Assembly: GCA_041623475.1 (NCBI GenBank)
Contig: JBFJWU010000023.1
Coordinates: 1-17,721, forward strand
Direction: 5' to 3'
Length of the DNA stretch: 17,721 bases
Source of the DNA: JBFJWU01 sp041623475 [NCBI: bacterium]
Lineage (GTDB): Bacteria; J088
Part shown: piece by piece, positions 1 through 7,640 of the stretch
How the letters are laid out: every line of letters begins with the position of its first letter
Position numbering within the stretch: the stretch's first letter is position 1
Notes under the pieces: generated by a model
Told to the model about the DNA's origin: nothing
The model's input: only the letters and a program-made list of their open reading frames with translations
Databases searched by the model: none
Position numbers and translations under genes: made by a program

Positions 1-2
1 AT

Positions 3-1688
3 GACCTGTACCCATCTGCGCCGGAAGTCGATGCCGTCCACTACGACATCGTCGACAAGCCATATACTACATTGCAGGCCGTCTGGGCACCGAAACAACC
101 TGATGCGGCGGCTCGAACCAGGATGGACGATCAACCAGGTCTGGTGACCCAGATATCGGAATACGAATCGCTGGGACTGGGGGTGGAACTGGTCGACGGC
201 GAGCCCTGGATTGAACGAAATGACCTGGCGCCCGGCTATAAGTCGTATGCGACGTGGACAACAAACCCGGCCCACCAAAGCCTGCTGTATTTCTGGCAGT
301 CTGCAGACCAGCAGTTAATTGACGAAGAGTCTCCAATTCGGTACGCCGGTGTTTACGTTCCTCCATTCCTGTTTGCCAGCGCCTATCGGCCGCAAAGCCA
401 CCTGACCACGCACGCCTGGGAAGCCCACGTTCGCACCGCACGAGCCATTGCCGAGGCAGGTTCCCGCAACTTCGATTTTTCGATCGTTACCGGGGACATG
501 ACGGACGGAGGCCAGGAGAATGAACTGCAATGGTTTGTTGACATCCTCAATGGCGGCGAAATCGATCCGGACAGTGGTGTCAACGATGATCCCATAGAGG
601 GTCCCGGCAATGATTTCAATGATCCGTTTCTGTCTGTCGGAATCAATACACCGTGGTACGCCGTTATTGGCAATCACGAAACGTTATACATAGGCTCTTC
701 ATTGATGAACGACGAAATCGCCGCGGCGGCGGTGTCGGACGAGGTCTTCACCGAGGGTCTGAATGCGGCATTCGGTTTGCCGGAACCGTTCGAGGGCGTC
801 GAGCCCGGGTATCGTGACGGAAGCCGACCGGACGCGCCTGTCGTAACGAGCGGCAAGTTGCCTCCGGATCCAAAACGCAAAATCCTGGACCTTCCCGAGG
901 TCCTTGAATTCCTGCAATCGGCCGACGGGGAACCAGCCGGGCACGGATTGACCGCGGAACAGGCGGCAGCCGGCAACGGTGATTTCACGTTTGTCCCCCT
1001 CGTCGGGAAGCCGATCCGAGTCATTGCCCTGAATACGATCTATCGGGACGGGATTGGCGTCGACGAAAAACTGTTCGAATATTCCGAAGGCTTTGTTTCA
1101 ACCGAGCAACTGCAATGGCTTGAACAGCAACTGACAAATGCGGAAGCTGCGGGGGAACTTGTTATTATTGCGACTCATCATCGTGCAGAAGATTTTAACG
1201 AAGAAAGCCCGATCAGTTGCGACGCGTTTCGCGAAACGGTAGGCAACTTCGATAATGTGGCCTTGCACATTACGGGCCACGGCCACAACGCAGATATTTT
1301 TCCAGATGATGATCCTGGCAACGATTCTGACGGCTGTGCCGAACCGGACTACTACGAGGTCATGATCGCCTCGACGGCGGATTTCCCGATCCAGAGCCGG
1401 ATATTCGAACTGGTGTATGAAGGTGCAGGTTACCTGTCGATCTACAACACAAATATTGACCACAATTCGCCGGTCGGCAGTTTTGCCCATGAGGGGCGTG
1501 AGCTGGCAGCTGGTCGCCGGTTCTTTCAGGGGGCGGACTACCTGGAACTTTGGGAAAGTCGTCGCAAGAACCGCAATTTGATACTGCGGTACCGATTGCC
1601 TGACAATGTGGCTGATGAAATCGAATCGAACAACTGGCCGACAACGATCGAGTCAACATCGACGCTGGCTAACCTTGACGGGCCCTGA
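3..1688 (+). CDS. Large calcineurin-like metallophosphoesterase, 5' end outside the window
   Basis: The reading frame is open from position 3 to the TGA at 1686-1688 (561 visible residues). No signal peptide or convincing start is visible, so the gene begins upstream; a TTG at 72 is only an internal in-frame codon. Metal-site motifs of the calcineurin-like fold appear in order: Asp102 in an ADQQ segment, followed by DEESP; GDMTD at about 164-168; GNHE at about 223-226; HH at 392-393; GHGH at 425-428. The usual first motif D-x-H is replaced by D-x-Q. This, with the following SP-x-R and AYRP segments, recalls the group of large metallophosphoesterases described as the PPA1498-like family (TIGR03767-type, from memory). 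Such proteins are expected to be exported and to hydrolyse a phosphate ester with two metal ions; the substrate is unknown. The LOG-family gene follows 20 bases downstream. The fold is secure; the subfamily is less so. Confidence 0.88.
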   Translation, partial: DLYPSAPEVDAVHYDIVDKPYTTLQAVWAPKQPDAAARTRMDDQPGLVTQISEYESLGLGVELVDGEPWIERNDLAPGYKSYATWTTNPAHQSLLYFWQSADQQLIDEESPIRYAGVYVPPFLFASAYRPQSHLTTHAWEAHVRTARAIAEAGSRNFDFSIVTGDMTDGGQENELQWFVDILNGGEIDPDSGVNDDPIEGPGNDFNDPFLSVGINTPWYAVIGNHETLYIGSSLMNDEIAAAAVSDEVFTEGLNAAFGLPEPFEGVEPGYRDGSRPDAPVVTSGKLPPDPKRKILDLPEVLEFLQSADGEPAGHGLTAEQAAAGNGDFTFVPLVGKPIRVIALNTIYRDGIGVDEKLFEYSEGFVSTEQLQWLEQQLTNAEAAGELVIIATHHRAEDFNEESPISCDAFRETVGNFDNVALHITGHGHNADIFPDDDPGNDSDGCAEPDYYEVMIASTADFPIQSRIFELVYEGAGYLSIYNTNIDHNSPVGSFAHEGRELAAGRRFFQGADYLELWESRRKNRNLILRYRLPDNVADEIESNNWPTTIESTSTLANLDGP

Positions 1689-1708
1689 CGCTCGGTCTGG
1701 AGCCCGGT

Positions 1709-2563
1709 TTGCCAATCGATGACGACGATGGTGCCAACCAGGTACACGGGCAGAAAATCCGCCTGACAAAGGCGTATGCGAACCAGGAGTTCCTGAACAG
1801 TCCGGACGGGCGTTCACTGCGCATTCTTTCTGAATTCCTCGAGCCCCAGGGACGCCTGCGCAGACACGATGTCGTCAATACGATTGTCTTCTTTGGATCG
1901 GCGCGCAGTATTTCAGCGGAAGAAGCGGGCGACGAACTGGATCGTCTGCGTTCCCAGGACCTGGATCCGGACAAAGTGCGGCACGGCGAGGAACGGATCG
2001 ACCTGGGGCAGAGAACCGCAAAGTATTACCATTCTGCCCGTGAGCTTGCCCGACGCCTGACTGAGTGGTCCAAAAGCCGGTCCGACAATCCTCGCAACCG
2101 TTTTTATGTTTGTTCAGGAGGCGGACCGGGAATTATGGAGGCCGCAAATCGAGGTGCCAGCGATGCAAACGGTGTCTCGATCGGCCTCAATATCAGCCTG
2201 CCGTTCGAACCGAATGCGAACCCGTACCAGACAAGAGAACTGTCATTTGAATTCCATTATTTTTTTATGCGCAAGTTCTGGTTTTTTTATCCGGCGAGGG
2301 CTCTGATTGTATTTCCCGGCGGGTTCGGGACCCTTGACGAGTTGTTTGAGGTTCTTAACCTGATCACGACAAAAAAGACGACCAAGCAATTGCCAGTTGT
2401 GCTGTTCGGAAGTGAGTTCTGGAACGATGTCGTCAATTTTGACGCGCTCGAACGGTGGGGTGTGGTTAGCCCGTCGGCCAGGCAGTTGTTCCGGGTCTTC
2501 GACAGCGTTGATGATGCGTTCGAATACACCACCGCCCGATTGGGCCAGCTCTATCCTGTTTGA
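1709..2563 (+). CDS. LOG-family Rossmann-fold protein (nucleotide 5'-monophosphate phosphoribohydrolase-like)
   Basis: This 284-residue protein has the LOG signature: GGGPGIME at residues 137-144 and PGGFGTLDE at 203-211. Members formerly called lysine decarboxylases cleave the N-glycosidic bond of nucleoside 5'-monophosphates, releasing the base and ribose 5-phosphate. Examples are plant LOG (cytokinin activation) and E. coli PpnN (purine/pyrimidine nucleotide turnover). Arg and Glu of the two motifs bind phosphate and ribose in the family. The protein is longer than the roughly 190-residue minimal LOG proteins, with an extra N-terminal 55 residues before the first beta-strand (NTIVFFGSAR) and a charged insertion at about 70-100. 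Start: TTG at 1709 is preceded by GGAG with a six-base spacer, and an in-frame stop at 1676 limits alternatives to CTG codons. The gene lies 20 bases after the phosphoesterase and 60 before the amidase, so co-transcription is possible. Cytoplasmic; exact substrate unknown. Confidence 0.88.
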   Translation: MPIDDDDGANQVHGQKIRLTKAYANQEFLNSPDGRSLRILSEFLEPQGRLRRHDVVNTIVFFGSARSISAEEAGDELDRLRSQDLDPDKVRHGEERIDLGQRTAKYYHSARELARRLTEWSKSRSDNPRNRFYVCSGGGPGIMEAANRGASDANGVSIGLNISLPFEPNANPYQTRELSFEFHYFFMRKFWFFYPARALIVFPGGFGTLDELFEVLNLITTKKTTKQLPVVLFGSEFWNDVVNFDALERWGVVSPSARQLFRVFDSVDDAFEYTTARLGQLYPV

Positions 2564-2623
2564 CCAGCGTTTTCCGACCCAGGATGATACGCTGACTTCC
2601 AGTCGGCGAAAGGAAGCCCAATC
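2564..2623 (+). promoter_or_regulatory. Short gap with a spaced inverted repeat upstream of the amidase cluster
   Basis: This 60-base gap contains CAGCGT (2565-2570) and its exact complement ACGCTG (2589-2594), separated by 18 bases. A smaller palindrome, GACT-TCC-AGTC, lies at 2594-2604. An AAGGAAG ribosome-binding site sits just before the ATG at 2624. The repeats are weak, but this is the only non-coding place before the cluster where its own TetR-type regulator could bind. No clear -35/-10 pair is visible. The role as operator is inference. Confidence 0.25.
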
Positions 2624-4066
2624 ATGGATTTGTTGACCGCATCAGCCACGCAGATCGCCAGCGGAATTGCCGGCGGCCAGATCAGCTCTCGTGATGCTGT
2701 TGAAGTTCATATCGCGAAGATCAATGAAATCAACCCGGTAATCAATGCGGTCGTTGCCGATCGTTTTGAAGCTGCCCGCGCCGAGGCGGATTTGGCCGAC
2801 CAGGCCATTCGAGATGGCAAACCAACCGGCACGTTTCATGGTGTTCCCTGTTCGATCAAGGAATGTTTTGCGCTGACGGGAATGCCGAATACGTCGGGTC
2901 TGGTGGCCAGGGAGGATTTTCGTCCGGATGTTGATGCTACGGCGGTCCAGCGTTTGCGGGCAGCAGGGGCGATCCCGCTGGGAGTTACCAATACGTCAGA
3001 GCTTTGTATGTGGATGGAGTCAAGCAACCGGGTCTATGGGCGAACGAATAATCCGTACGATCCGGCACGGATCGTTGGCGGCAGTTCCGGTGGCGAGGGC
3101 GCAATTATTGGAGGCGGCGGAACCCCGTTTGGACTTGGGTCGGATGTTGGCGGGTCAATCAGGATGCCGGCCTTTTTTAATGGTGTATTTGGGCACAAGC
3201 CAACGGGGACGATGGTTCCGGCGACGGGACAGTACCCGACAGCCAAAGGTGACGCATTGCGATACCTGACCACCGGGCCATTGAGCCGGCGGGGTGAGGA
3301 TCTGTACCCTCTGCTGAAAATCCTGGCCGGACCCGATGGCAACGATGAACGCTGCACTGAATGGCATCTGGGCGATCCGCGTGATGTCAAACTGGAGGGC
3401 TTGCGCGTGGTTTCCGTCGCCGGGAACGGGCGGAATCGAGTCTCACCCGATCTGTCACAGGCGCAGGTTGATGCGGCATCGGCCCTGGCCAGGAGCGGGG
3501 CACTGGTCACGGATGCCCAGCCGGAGGCGTTGCGTTACTCGTTCGATATATGGTCGTCGATGCTGGGCAGCGCCCAGGGGCGGGATAGCTTCAAGCGCGA
3601 CTTACAGCGTTCGGCAGCGGGGTTGTGGGGGCAGCTGTTGTTGTGGATGTTCAGGGCATCACCGCATACACTGCCGGCGATCCTGCTGGGATTCACGGAG
3701 AACATCGGGTTCTGGACTCCAGGCCGGACCCGGAAATTTATTGATCTTGGCCATCAGTTGCGGGCCGAACTGCAGGAATTGATCGGTGACGGGGTGATGC
3801 TGTATCCGTCGTACGCAATGCCTGCGCCCAAACATTACCGTCCCCTGAATTTGCGCTTTGACTGGGTATACGCGGCAATCATGAATGTCATGGAATTCCC
3901 GTCGACGCAGGTCCCGCTGGGCCTGAACGACCGGGGCCTGCCGCTTGGCGTGCAGGTTGTCGGGGCGCCAGGAAACGATCACATCACGATCGCGGTCGCA
4001 TTGGAATTAGAGCGTCAGTTTGGCGGCTGGGTGCCGCCGTGGGGCGACCAGGCGCGTGGATCCTGA
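2624..4066 (+). CDS. Amidase-signature hydrolase resembling fatty acid amide hydrolase
   Basis: This 480-residue protein has the complete amidase-signature core. The Ser-cisSer-Lys triad reads as Lys79 (SIKE), Ser154 (GGSSGGEG) and Ser178 (GSDVGGSIR). The spacings of 75 and 24 residues equal those of mammalian FAAH (Lys142, Ser217, Ser241), and the signature segment is closely FAAH-like. Such enzymes hydrolyse carboxylic amides, including N-acyl amines and fatty amides, to an acid and an amine. A hydrophobic stretch around residues 330-360 (GQLLLWMF onward) could form a membrane cap or acyl-binding region. No signal peptide is present, so it is cytoplasmic or membrane-associated. Start ATG 2624 has AAGGAAG about eight bases upstream. 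Its 3' end overlaps the amine oxidase by 11 bases if that gene starts at GTG 4056. Glutamyl-tRNA amidotransferase subunit A is less likely because no GatB or GatC gene is nearby. The class is secure; the substrate is inferred. Confidence 0.93.
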   Translation: MDLLTASATQIASGIAGGQISSRDAVEVHIAKINEINPVINAVVADRFEAARAEADLADQAIRDGKPTGTFHGVPCSIKECFALTGMPNTSGLVAREDFRPDVDATAVQRLRAAGAIPLGVTNTSELCMWMESSNRVYGRTNNPYDPARIVGGSSGGEGAIIGGGGTPFGLGSDVGGSIRMPAFFNGVFGHKPTGTMVPATGQYPTAKGDALRYLTTGPLSRRGEDLYPLLKILAGPDGNDERCTEWHLGDPRDVKLEGLRVVSVAGNGRNRVSPDLSQAQVDAASALARSGALVTDAQPEALRYSFDIWSSMLGSAQGRDSFKRDLQRSAAGLWGQLLLWMFRASPHTLPAILLGFTENIGFWTPGRTRKFIDLGHQLRAELQELIGDGVMLYPSYAMPAPKHYRPLNLRFDWVYAAIMNVMEFPSTQVPLGLNDRGLPLGVQVVGAPGNDHITIAVALELERQFGGWVPPWGDQARGS

Positions 4067-5423
4067 TTTTGACGTCGTCGTCATTGGCGCTGGTCTGTCG
4101 GGCCTGACAGCCGCAAGGGCGTGTCAACAAACTGGATTATCATGTGCCGTTCTTGAAGCCAGGGATCGGGTCGGTGGCAGGTTATGGTCGGCGCCTGCCG
4201 GAAATGCCGTATTTGATCGGGGCGGGCAATGGGTCGGGCCGGGGCAGCCCCGGATACAGGGATTGATCGACGAGTTTGGATTGACCACGTACCCCGTATG
4301 GCATCAAGGCCGTGCGACGCTCGAGCTGAATGGACGAACCAGTACATACACTGGAACTATTCCAAGGTTGTCCCCGTTGAAACTTATCAGGTTGCAAATG
4401 TTGATCAACAAGATCGAGCGTTTGCGCAAGACCGTTGCTCGCGACCAGCCCTGGCTGGCGGACCGTGCCGCAGAATGGGATTCCTTAACGGTTGCCAGCT
4501 GGATCCGGAAGCAAACAGGCATGACTGATGTCCAGGCTATGCTTGAACCAGCAATGAGGACGATTTTTGGAGCGGATTCCGGTGAATTGTCGATGTTACA
4601 CGCGCTGCACTACATCAATTCCTGCGGTGGGCTGATGCCGTTGATCGAAATTGAAGGTGGCTTCCAGGAGCGACGAATAGACGGGGGGGCCCAGCAGGTG
4701 TGTGAGCGGCTGGCTGACAGTGTCGGTCGCGACAGGGTTTTGACCGGGGTCCCGGTCAGGGAGATCCAGCAGGGCGACCGGGTCGTTACAATCACGGCCG
4801 GTGACCGCAGCTTCACCGCCAGGGCAGCGATCGTGTCGGTGCCGCTGGCCATTGTTGACCGCATTCATTTCAGTTCCGCGTTACCGGTTCTCCGGTCACA
4901 GTTGACTCAACGAGTTTCCGCTGGCGCGACGGTCAAAGTGTTGTTGACCTACGAGCGTCCGTTCTGGCGGGATCAGGGATTGTCCGGGGAAGCCGTCAGT
5001 ACATCCGGTCCGGTTTCCGTTGTCTTTGACAATTGCAGTAAGGATGACCGCCAGGCAGCGCTTCTGGCATTTGTCGTCGGCGACCCTGCTCGAGGCTGGT
5101 CTGATCAGCCCGACCAGGTCCGGCAACAGACGGTTCTGGCATTTCTGGAAAAATGCTTTGGACCAGAGGTGCATTCATACAGCAGTCTTGTCGAGACGGA
5201 CTGGGCCGCCGAGCAATGGTCGGGCGGCTGCCCGACCAACAATTATCCGCCCGGGACATTGTCAACATTCGGCCCGGCGCTGCGGGCCCCAGCTGGCCGC
5301 ATTTACTGGGCCGGGACGGAAACGGCGCGGATTAATACCGGTTACATGGATGGCGCAATCGAGTCCGGGTTAAGAGCCGCCGAAGAGGTTGCGGTGTCGT
5401 TGGGTCGGCTTGGTACGAAATGA
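4056..5423 (+). CDS. Flavin monoamine oxidase (MAO type, soluble)
   Basis: The protein has 455 residues from GTG 4056. An upstream TTG at 4020 in the same frame would add 12 residues ahead of the FAD fold. The N-terminus has the dinucleotide-binding motif VVVIGAGLSGL followed by LEARDRVGGR and RGGQWVG, as in MAO and polyamine oxidases. Lys294 in the ATVKVLLTYERPFW stretch matches the flavin-N5 lysine of human MAO-B (Lys296). SGGC at 389-392 aligns with the MAO cysteine that carries covalent FAD (Cys397). GTETA and GYMDGA (Tyr430) match the C-terminal FAD site and one of the two aromatic-cage tyrosines. The other cage tyrosine (Tyr398 of MAO-B) is Pro393 here. The protein ends shortly after this domain and lacks the C-terminal membrane helix of mitochondrial MAO. 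Expected reaction: primary amine plus O2 to aldehyde, ammonia and H2O2. It overlaps the amidase and, by ATGA, the TetR gene, indicating translational coupling. Confidence 0.93.
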   Translation: MDPDFDVVVIGAGLSGLTAARACQQTGLSCAVLEARDRVGGRLWSAPAGNAVFDRGGQWVGPGQPRIQGLIDEFGLTTYPVWHQGRATLELNGRTSTYTGTIPRLSPLKLIRLQMLINKIERLRKTVARDQPWLADRAAEWDSLTVASWIRKQTGMTDVQAMLEPAMRTIFGADSGELSMLHALHYINSCGGLMPLIEIEGGFQERRIDGGAQQVCERLADSVGRDRVLTGVPVREIQQGDRVVTITAGDRSFTARAAIVSVPLAIVDRIHFSSALPVLRSQLTQRVSAGATVKVLLTYERPFWRDQGLSGEAVSTSGPVSVVFDNCSKDDRQAALLAFVVGDPARGWSDQPDQVRQQTVLAFLEKCFGPEVHSYSSLVETDWAAEQWSGGCPTNNYPPGTLSTFGPALRAPAGRIYWAGTETARINTGYMDGAIESGLRAAEEVAVSLGRLGTK

Positions 5424-6046
5424 GCGAACGAACGCTGAACCGCAAGGAAAAGAAAGCCGCGACGCGGCGCGCGATCAAGCGAGCGGCTCGCAAATGTTTT
5501 TCGGATGCCGGTGCCGAAACGGTGCAGATCAGTGATATCTCCAGCGCAGCCGGTGTTGCCCACGGAACGTTTTATGTGCACTTTCCCAGCAAGGCGGATC
5601 TGCTGGACGAGTTGCTGGCGGATTTCAACGACGAGATGGTTGCACGGCTGGCGCCAATTACCGTTGAGTTTCAAACGGAAAACCTGGATGAGCTATTGCA
5701 GGATGTCGCGCGCGTTTTTCTGGACCATTGGCTCGAGAATCGAGGGTTCGTCCAAGCCTATGCGCAGGTGTTAACCGGGGGAACGACGCTTGACGCTCTG
5801 ACCGGCGGCATTAATCCCCAGATGCAGTCGTTCCTGTCCGCCGGTTTGCAAAATGTCGACGGTACCGGACAACATTCCTCGGCCGAGATCCAGTTGGCCA
5901 TTCAGGCTTTGCTGGCCAGTTGGATGCGGGTCGGGTTACAGGTGTTGTTTGCCGGTGTCGAGCGTGACGCGGGTGTGCGGGTCCTGAGCTGGCTAACCCG
6001 TGGGGCGCTGTTGGAGATGATTGGACCAGATCAGTCACGAAGCTAG
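5420..6046 (+). CDS. TetR/AcrR-family transcriptional regulator
   Basis: This 208-residue protein has a typical TetR N-terminal DNA-binding domain. A basic helix (residues about 8-28) is followed by a helix-turn-helix in which ISDISSAAGVAHGTFYVHF spans about 37-55 and SKADLL follows. The C-terminal ligand-binding part (residues about 70-205) is all-helical and poorly conserved, as is usual. The ATG at 5420 overlaps the stop of the amine oxidase in an ATGA arrangement, so the regulator is produced from the same transcript. Many such regulators repress their own operon and are released by a pathway substrate. An N-acyl amine, amine or aldehyde ligand is plausible but inferred. Its 3' end overlaps that of the convergent acyltransferase by 12 bases. 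Confidence 0.92.
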   Translation: MSERTLNRKEKKAATRRAIKRAARKCFSDAGAETVQISDISSAAGVAHGTFYVHFPSKADLLDELLADFNDEMVARLAPITVEFQTENLDELLQDVARVFLDHWLENRGFVQAYAQVLTGGTTLDALTGGINPQMQSFLSAGLQNVDGTGQHSSAEIQLAIQALLASWMRVGLQVLFAGVERDAGVRVLSWLTRGALLEMIGPDQSRS

Positions 6047-6787
6047 CCGGCTGGCAATCCATTGCCGAGTCGCTTCTGCATCGTGATTAATGTCGTTTAC
6101 GTATATGGGATTCCCGAATTCGATCTCGATTGTTCCGGGGCGGATCGCCAAAGTGCCAGGTGGCCAAAGCTGTCCTGTATTTCGCAACGCGACAGGAACG
6201 ACGGGTACCCCCAGTTTTTTAGCAAAATAGAATGCACCGGTTTTGAACGGACCAATTGTGTCGGAACTGGAACGGGTTCCTTCTGGCGCGAAGTAAACCG
6301 GGTAGCGGCCGGCGATGCGCCCTGCTGATTGGTCCAATGTTTCCCAGGCATCTGCTGGCTTCCTCCGATCGATCAGGATATGCCCAAGCTTTGTCCACGC
6401 CAGCCCGAATACCGGGATTCGGCCAATTGACGCCTTGCCGACGAACCGGGGCATTTTTCTCAGGCAAACGACCAACGCCATGCCATCCAGGATCGACTGA
6501 TGATTGCTGACGTATACCGCTAACCCGCTGCGGTCGAATTTGTCAGTGCCGACGGCCATGACCCTGATTCCCAGGATCCACAGTACGACCCGAAGCCAGA
6601 TCCGGGGCATCGTGTGGTCGCCGACCCACGAACCCAACGATACAGCGGTCACAGCGACGACGGCCAGGATCACAGACCAGACAACAGCCAGCAACATCCG
6701 GATCAGGCGGATCGGATGGAGCAGCAGGTCCTGCGCGATTGCCTGAAAAACCGAGCGACGGCGGGAATTTGAAGGATTCGACATCAT
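6035..6787 (-). CDS. 1-acyl-sn-glycerol-3-phosphate acyltransferase-like protein (PlsC family)
   Basis: The 250-residue protein shows the PlsC family motifs in order: NHQSILD (NH-x4-D; His96, Asp101), the PVFG...GHILIDR block at about 125-141, EGTR at 169-172, and a VPVVPVAL segment near 193-200. A hydrophobic helix at about residues 30-55 places it in the inner membrane, with a basic N-terminus. The family transfers an acyl group from acyl-ACP or acyl-CoA to lysophosphatidate in phospholipid synthesis; some members acylate other lysolipids or ornithine lipids. Start chosen at ATG 6787 because the protein then begins directly with the basic, hydrophobic N-terminus. The open frame extends to 6841, but those extra residues overlap the divergent Dabb gene. 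Upstream on this strand GTGGA may serve as ribosome-binding site. The divergent gene starts only 42 bases away. Biochemical class is confident; specific acceptor is not. Confidence 0.9.
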   Translation of the reverse strand: MMSNPSNSRRRSVFQAIAQDLLLHPIRLIRMLLAVVWSVILAVVAVTAVSLGSWVGDHTMPRIWLRVVLWILGIRVMAVGTDKFDRSGLAVYVSNHQSILDGMALVVCLRKMPRFVGKASIGRIPVFGLAWTKLGHILIDRRKPADAWETLDQSAGRIAGRYPVYFAPEGTRSSSDTIGPFKTGAFYFAKKLGVPVVPVALRNTGQLWPPGTLAIRPGTIEIEFGNPIYVNDINHDAEATRQWIASRLAS

Positions 6788-6829
6788 GTCACGATTCCAC
6801 AAGTCCGACTGACAATCAAAGGAGCCGTG

Positions 6830-7117
6830 ATGATTACACATATTGTCTTTTTCAAAATGCAGGATTGCACGGAAGAAAACCTGACAGAATTGCAGGATTG
6901 CCTGCTTGGCATGGACGGCAAGATCAACGAATTAGTTCAGATCGAAGTCGGAATTGACATCGCCAGGTCGGGCAGGGCCTGGGATCTGGCGCTGCTGACC
7001 CGGTTCGATTCGCGGGACGAACTGGATGCCTACCGCGATCACCCGGTCCATCAAGAGGTTCTGAAAACCGTTCGTGTGCTGACCAGCGAGTCCGCGGTCG
7101 TCGATTACGAATCCTGA
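6830..7117 (+). CDS. Dabb (stress-responsive A/B barrel) domain protein
   Basis: A 95-residue protein that is a single Dabb domain (dimeric alpha/beta barrel of the ferredoxin-like class). It starts with the characteristic MITHIVFFK strand. It then has a helix ending in GMDGKI, a VQIEVGIDIARSGRAWDLAL region, and FDSRDELDAYRDHPVHQEV, the typical central block with the HP-x-H motif. Such proteins are small, cytoplasmic and dimeric. Some relatives act as cyclases or bind hydrophobic ligands, but bacterial members mostly have no known role. ATG 6830 is chosen over GTG 6827 because GGAG at 6821-6824 then has a five-base spacer. The stop is one base from the stop of the convergent gene, and no terminator hairpin is visible. 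Confidence 0.88.
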   Translation: MITHIVFFKMQDCTEENLTELQDCLLGMDGKINELVQIEVGIDIARSGRAWDLALLTRFDSRDELDAYRDHPVHQEVLKTVRVLTSESAVVDYES

Positions 7118-7118
7118 T

Positions 7119-7640
7119 CTAGGGCAAGTCGAACGCCAGGATCGCGTCCGAACCCGACTTGCCGTGGCAGGCAGATGTTGCGCAGCCCCCTGCATTGACC
7201 CCGAAAAATACCGGTTTGAGGTCGGCGTTGGTTTCCATGTAGAACCACCCGTCACTATCCTTCGACATGGCCGCAATCAGTGTCAGCGTATTGCCGTCCC
7301 AGCCGTCCTTGACGACGATGGATCCAACCGGCCATTCGGAACGGCCAGTGGATCCGATCGCCACGGCCAGTTCGGCATTGACATAGATGTCGACCTCGGT
7401 CCCGTGGGGGGCTTGCGTAGGTTGACGTTCTTCGTAACCTGGCGCGCGTTGCCATTTTTGATATTCGGCTTCGATGATCTGTTCCAGCAGCACGGCAGCG
7501 CGTTCCGGTGCGGGTAGATCCGTAACTGCGGTTTCAGAACGTGTTGCCTGGTCTATGATCTCCTGTGCCGCATTTCTCGACGATGCCGAGTCGCCGCATC
7601 CGACAATTGATATCAGCAACACGAGTGGCAGGATTACCAT
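7119..7640 (-). CDS. Putative cytochrome-P460-like haem lipoprotein with C-X4-CH motif
   Basis: The protein has 173 residues from ATG 7640; the frame also allows a GTG at 7712. A hydrophobic segment is followed by the lipobox IVGC (Cys15), so it is probably a lipoprotein. The n-region has no basic residue in the short form, so the start is uncertain. After a helical segment, residues about 65-170 resemble the cytochrome P460 fold: PHGTEVDIYVN, WPVGSIVVKDGW, IAAMSKDSDGWFYME, and a C-terminal Cys/His segment followed by SDAILAFDLP. The haem-binding-like motif is CATSACH, encoded at 7164-7184. It has four residues between the cysteines instead of the usual two. P460 proteins bind haem with an extra lysine crosslink and oxidise hydroxylamine in nitrifiers; relatives elsewhere have unknown roles. 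It lies alone, convergent with the Dabb gene. Fold assignment is moderate; haem attachment is unproven. Confidence 0.65.
   Translation of the reverse strand: MVILPLVLLISIVGCGDSASSRNAAQEIIDQATRSETAVTDLPAPERAAVLLEQIIEAEYQKWQRAPGYEERQPTQAPHGTEVDIYVNAELAVAIGSTGRSEWPVGSIVVKDGWDGNTLTLIAAMSKDSDGWFYMETNADLKPVFFGVNAGGCATSACHGKSGSDAILAFDLP

Noticed and set aside
72-74. TTG at 72 as the start of the metallophosphoesterase
   Set aside because: The frame is open to the window edge with protein-like sequence, and this start would leave the protein without any signal peptide, so the gene is treated as partial.
6788-6829. Divergent promoter pair between the acyltransferase and Dabb genes
   Set aside because: I looked for -35/-10 pairs; only a lone GACAAT could be found, with no partner at a usable distance, so no promoter is annotated.
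6860-6905. Repeated CAGGATTGC words in the Dabb gene
   Set aside because: Two short copies inside coding sequence (Q-D-C codons) with no further copies or symmetry; most likely chance.
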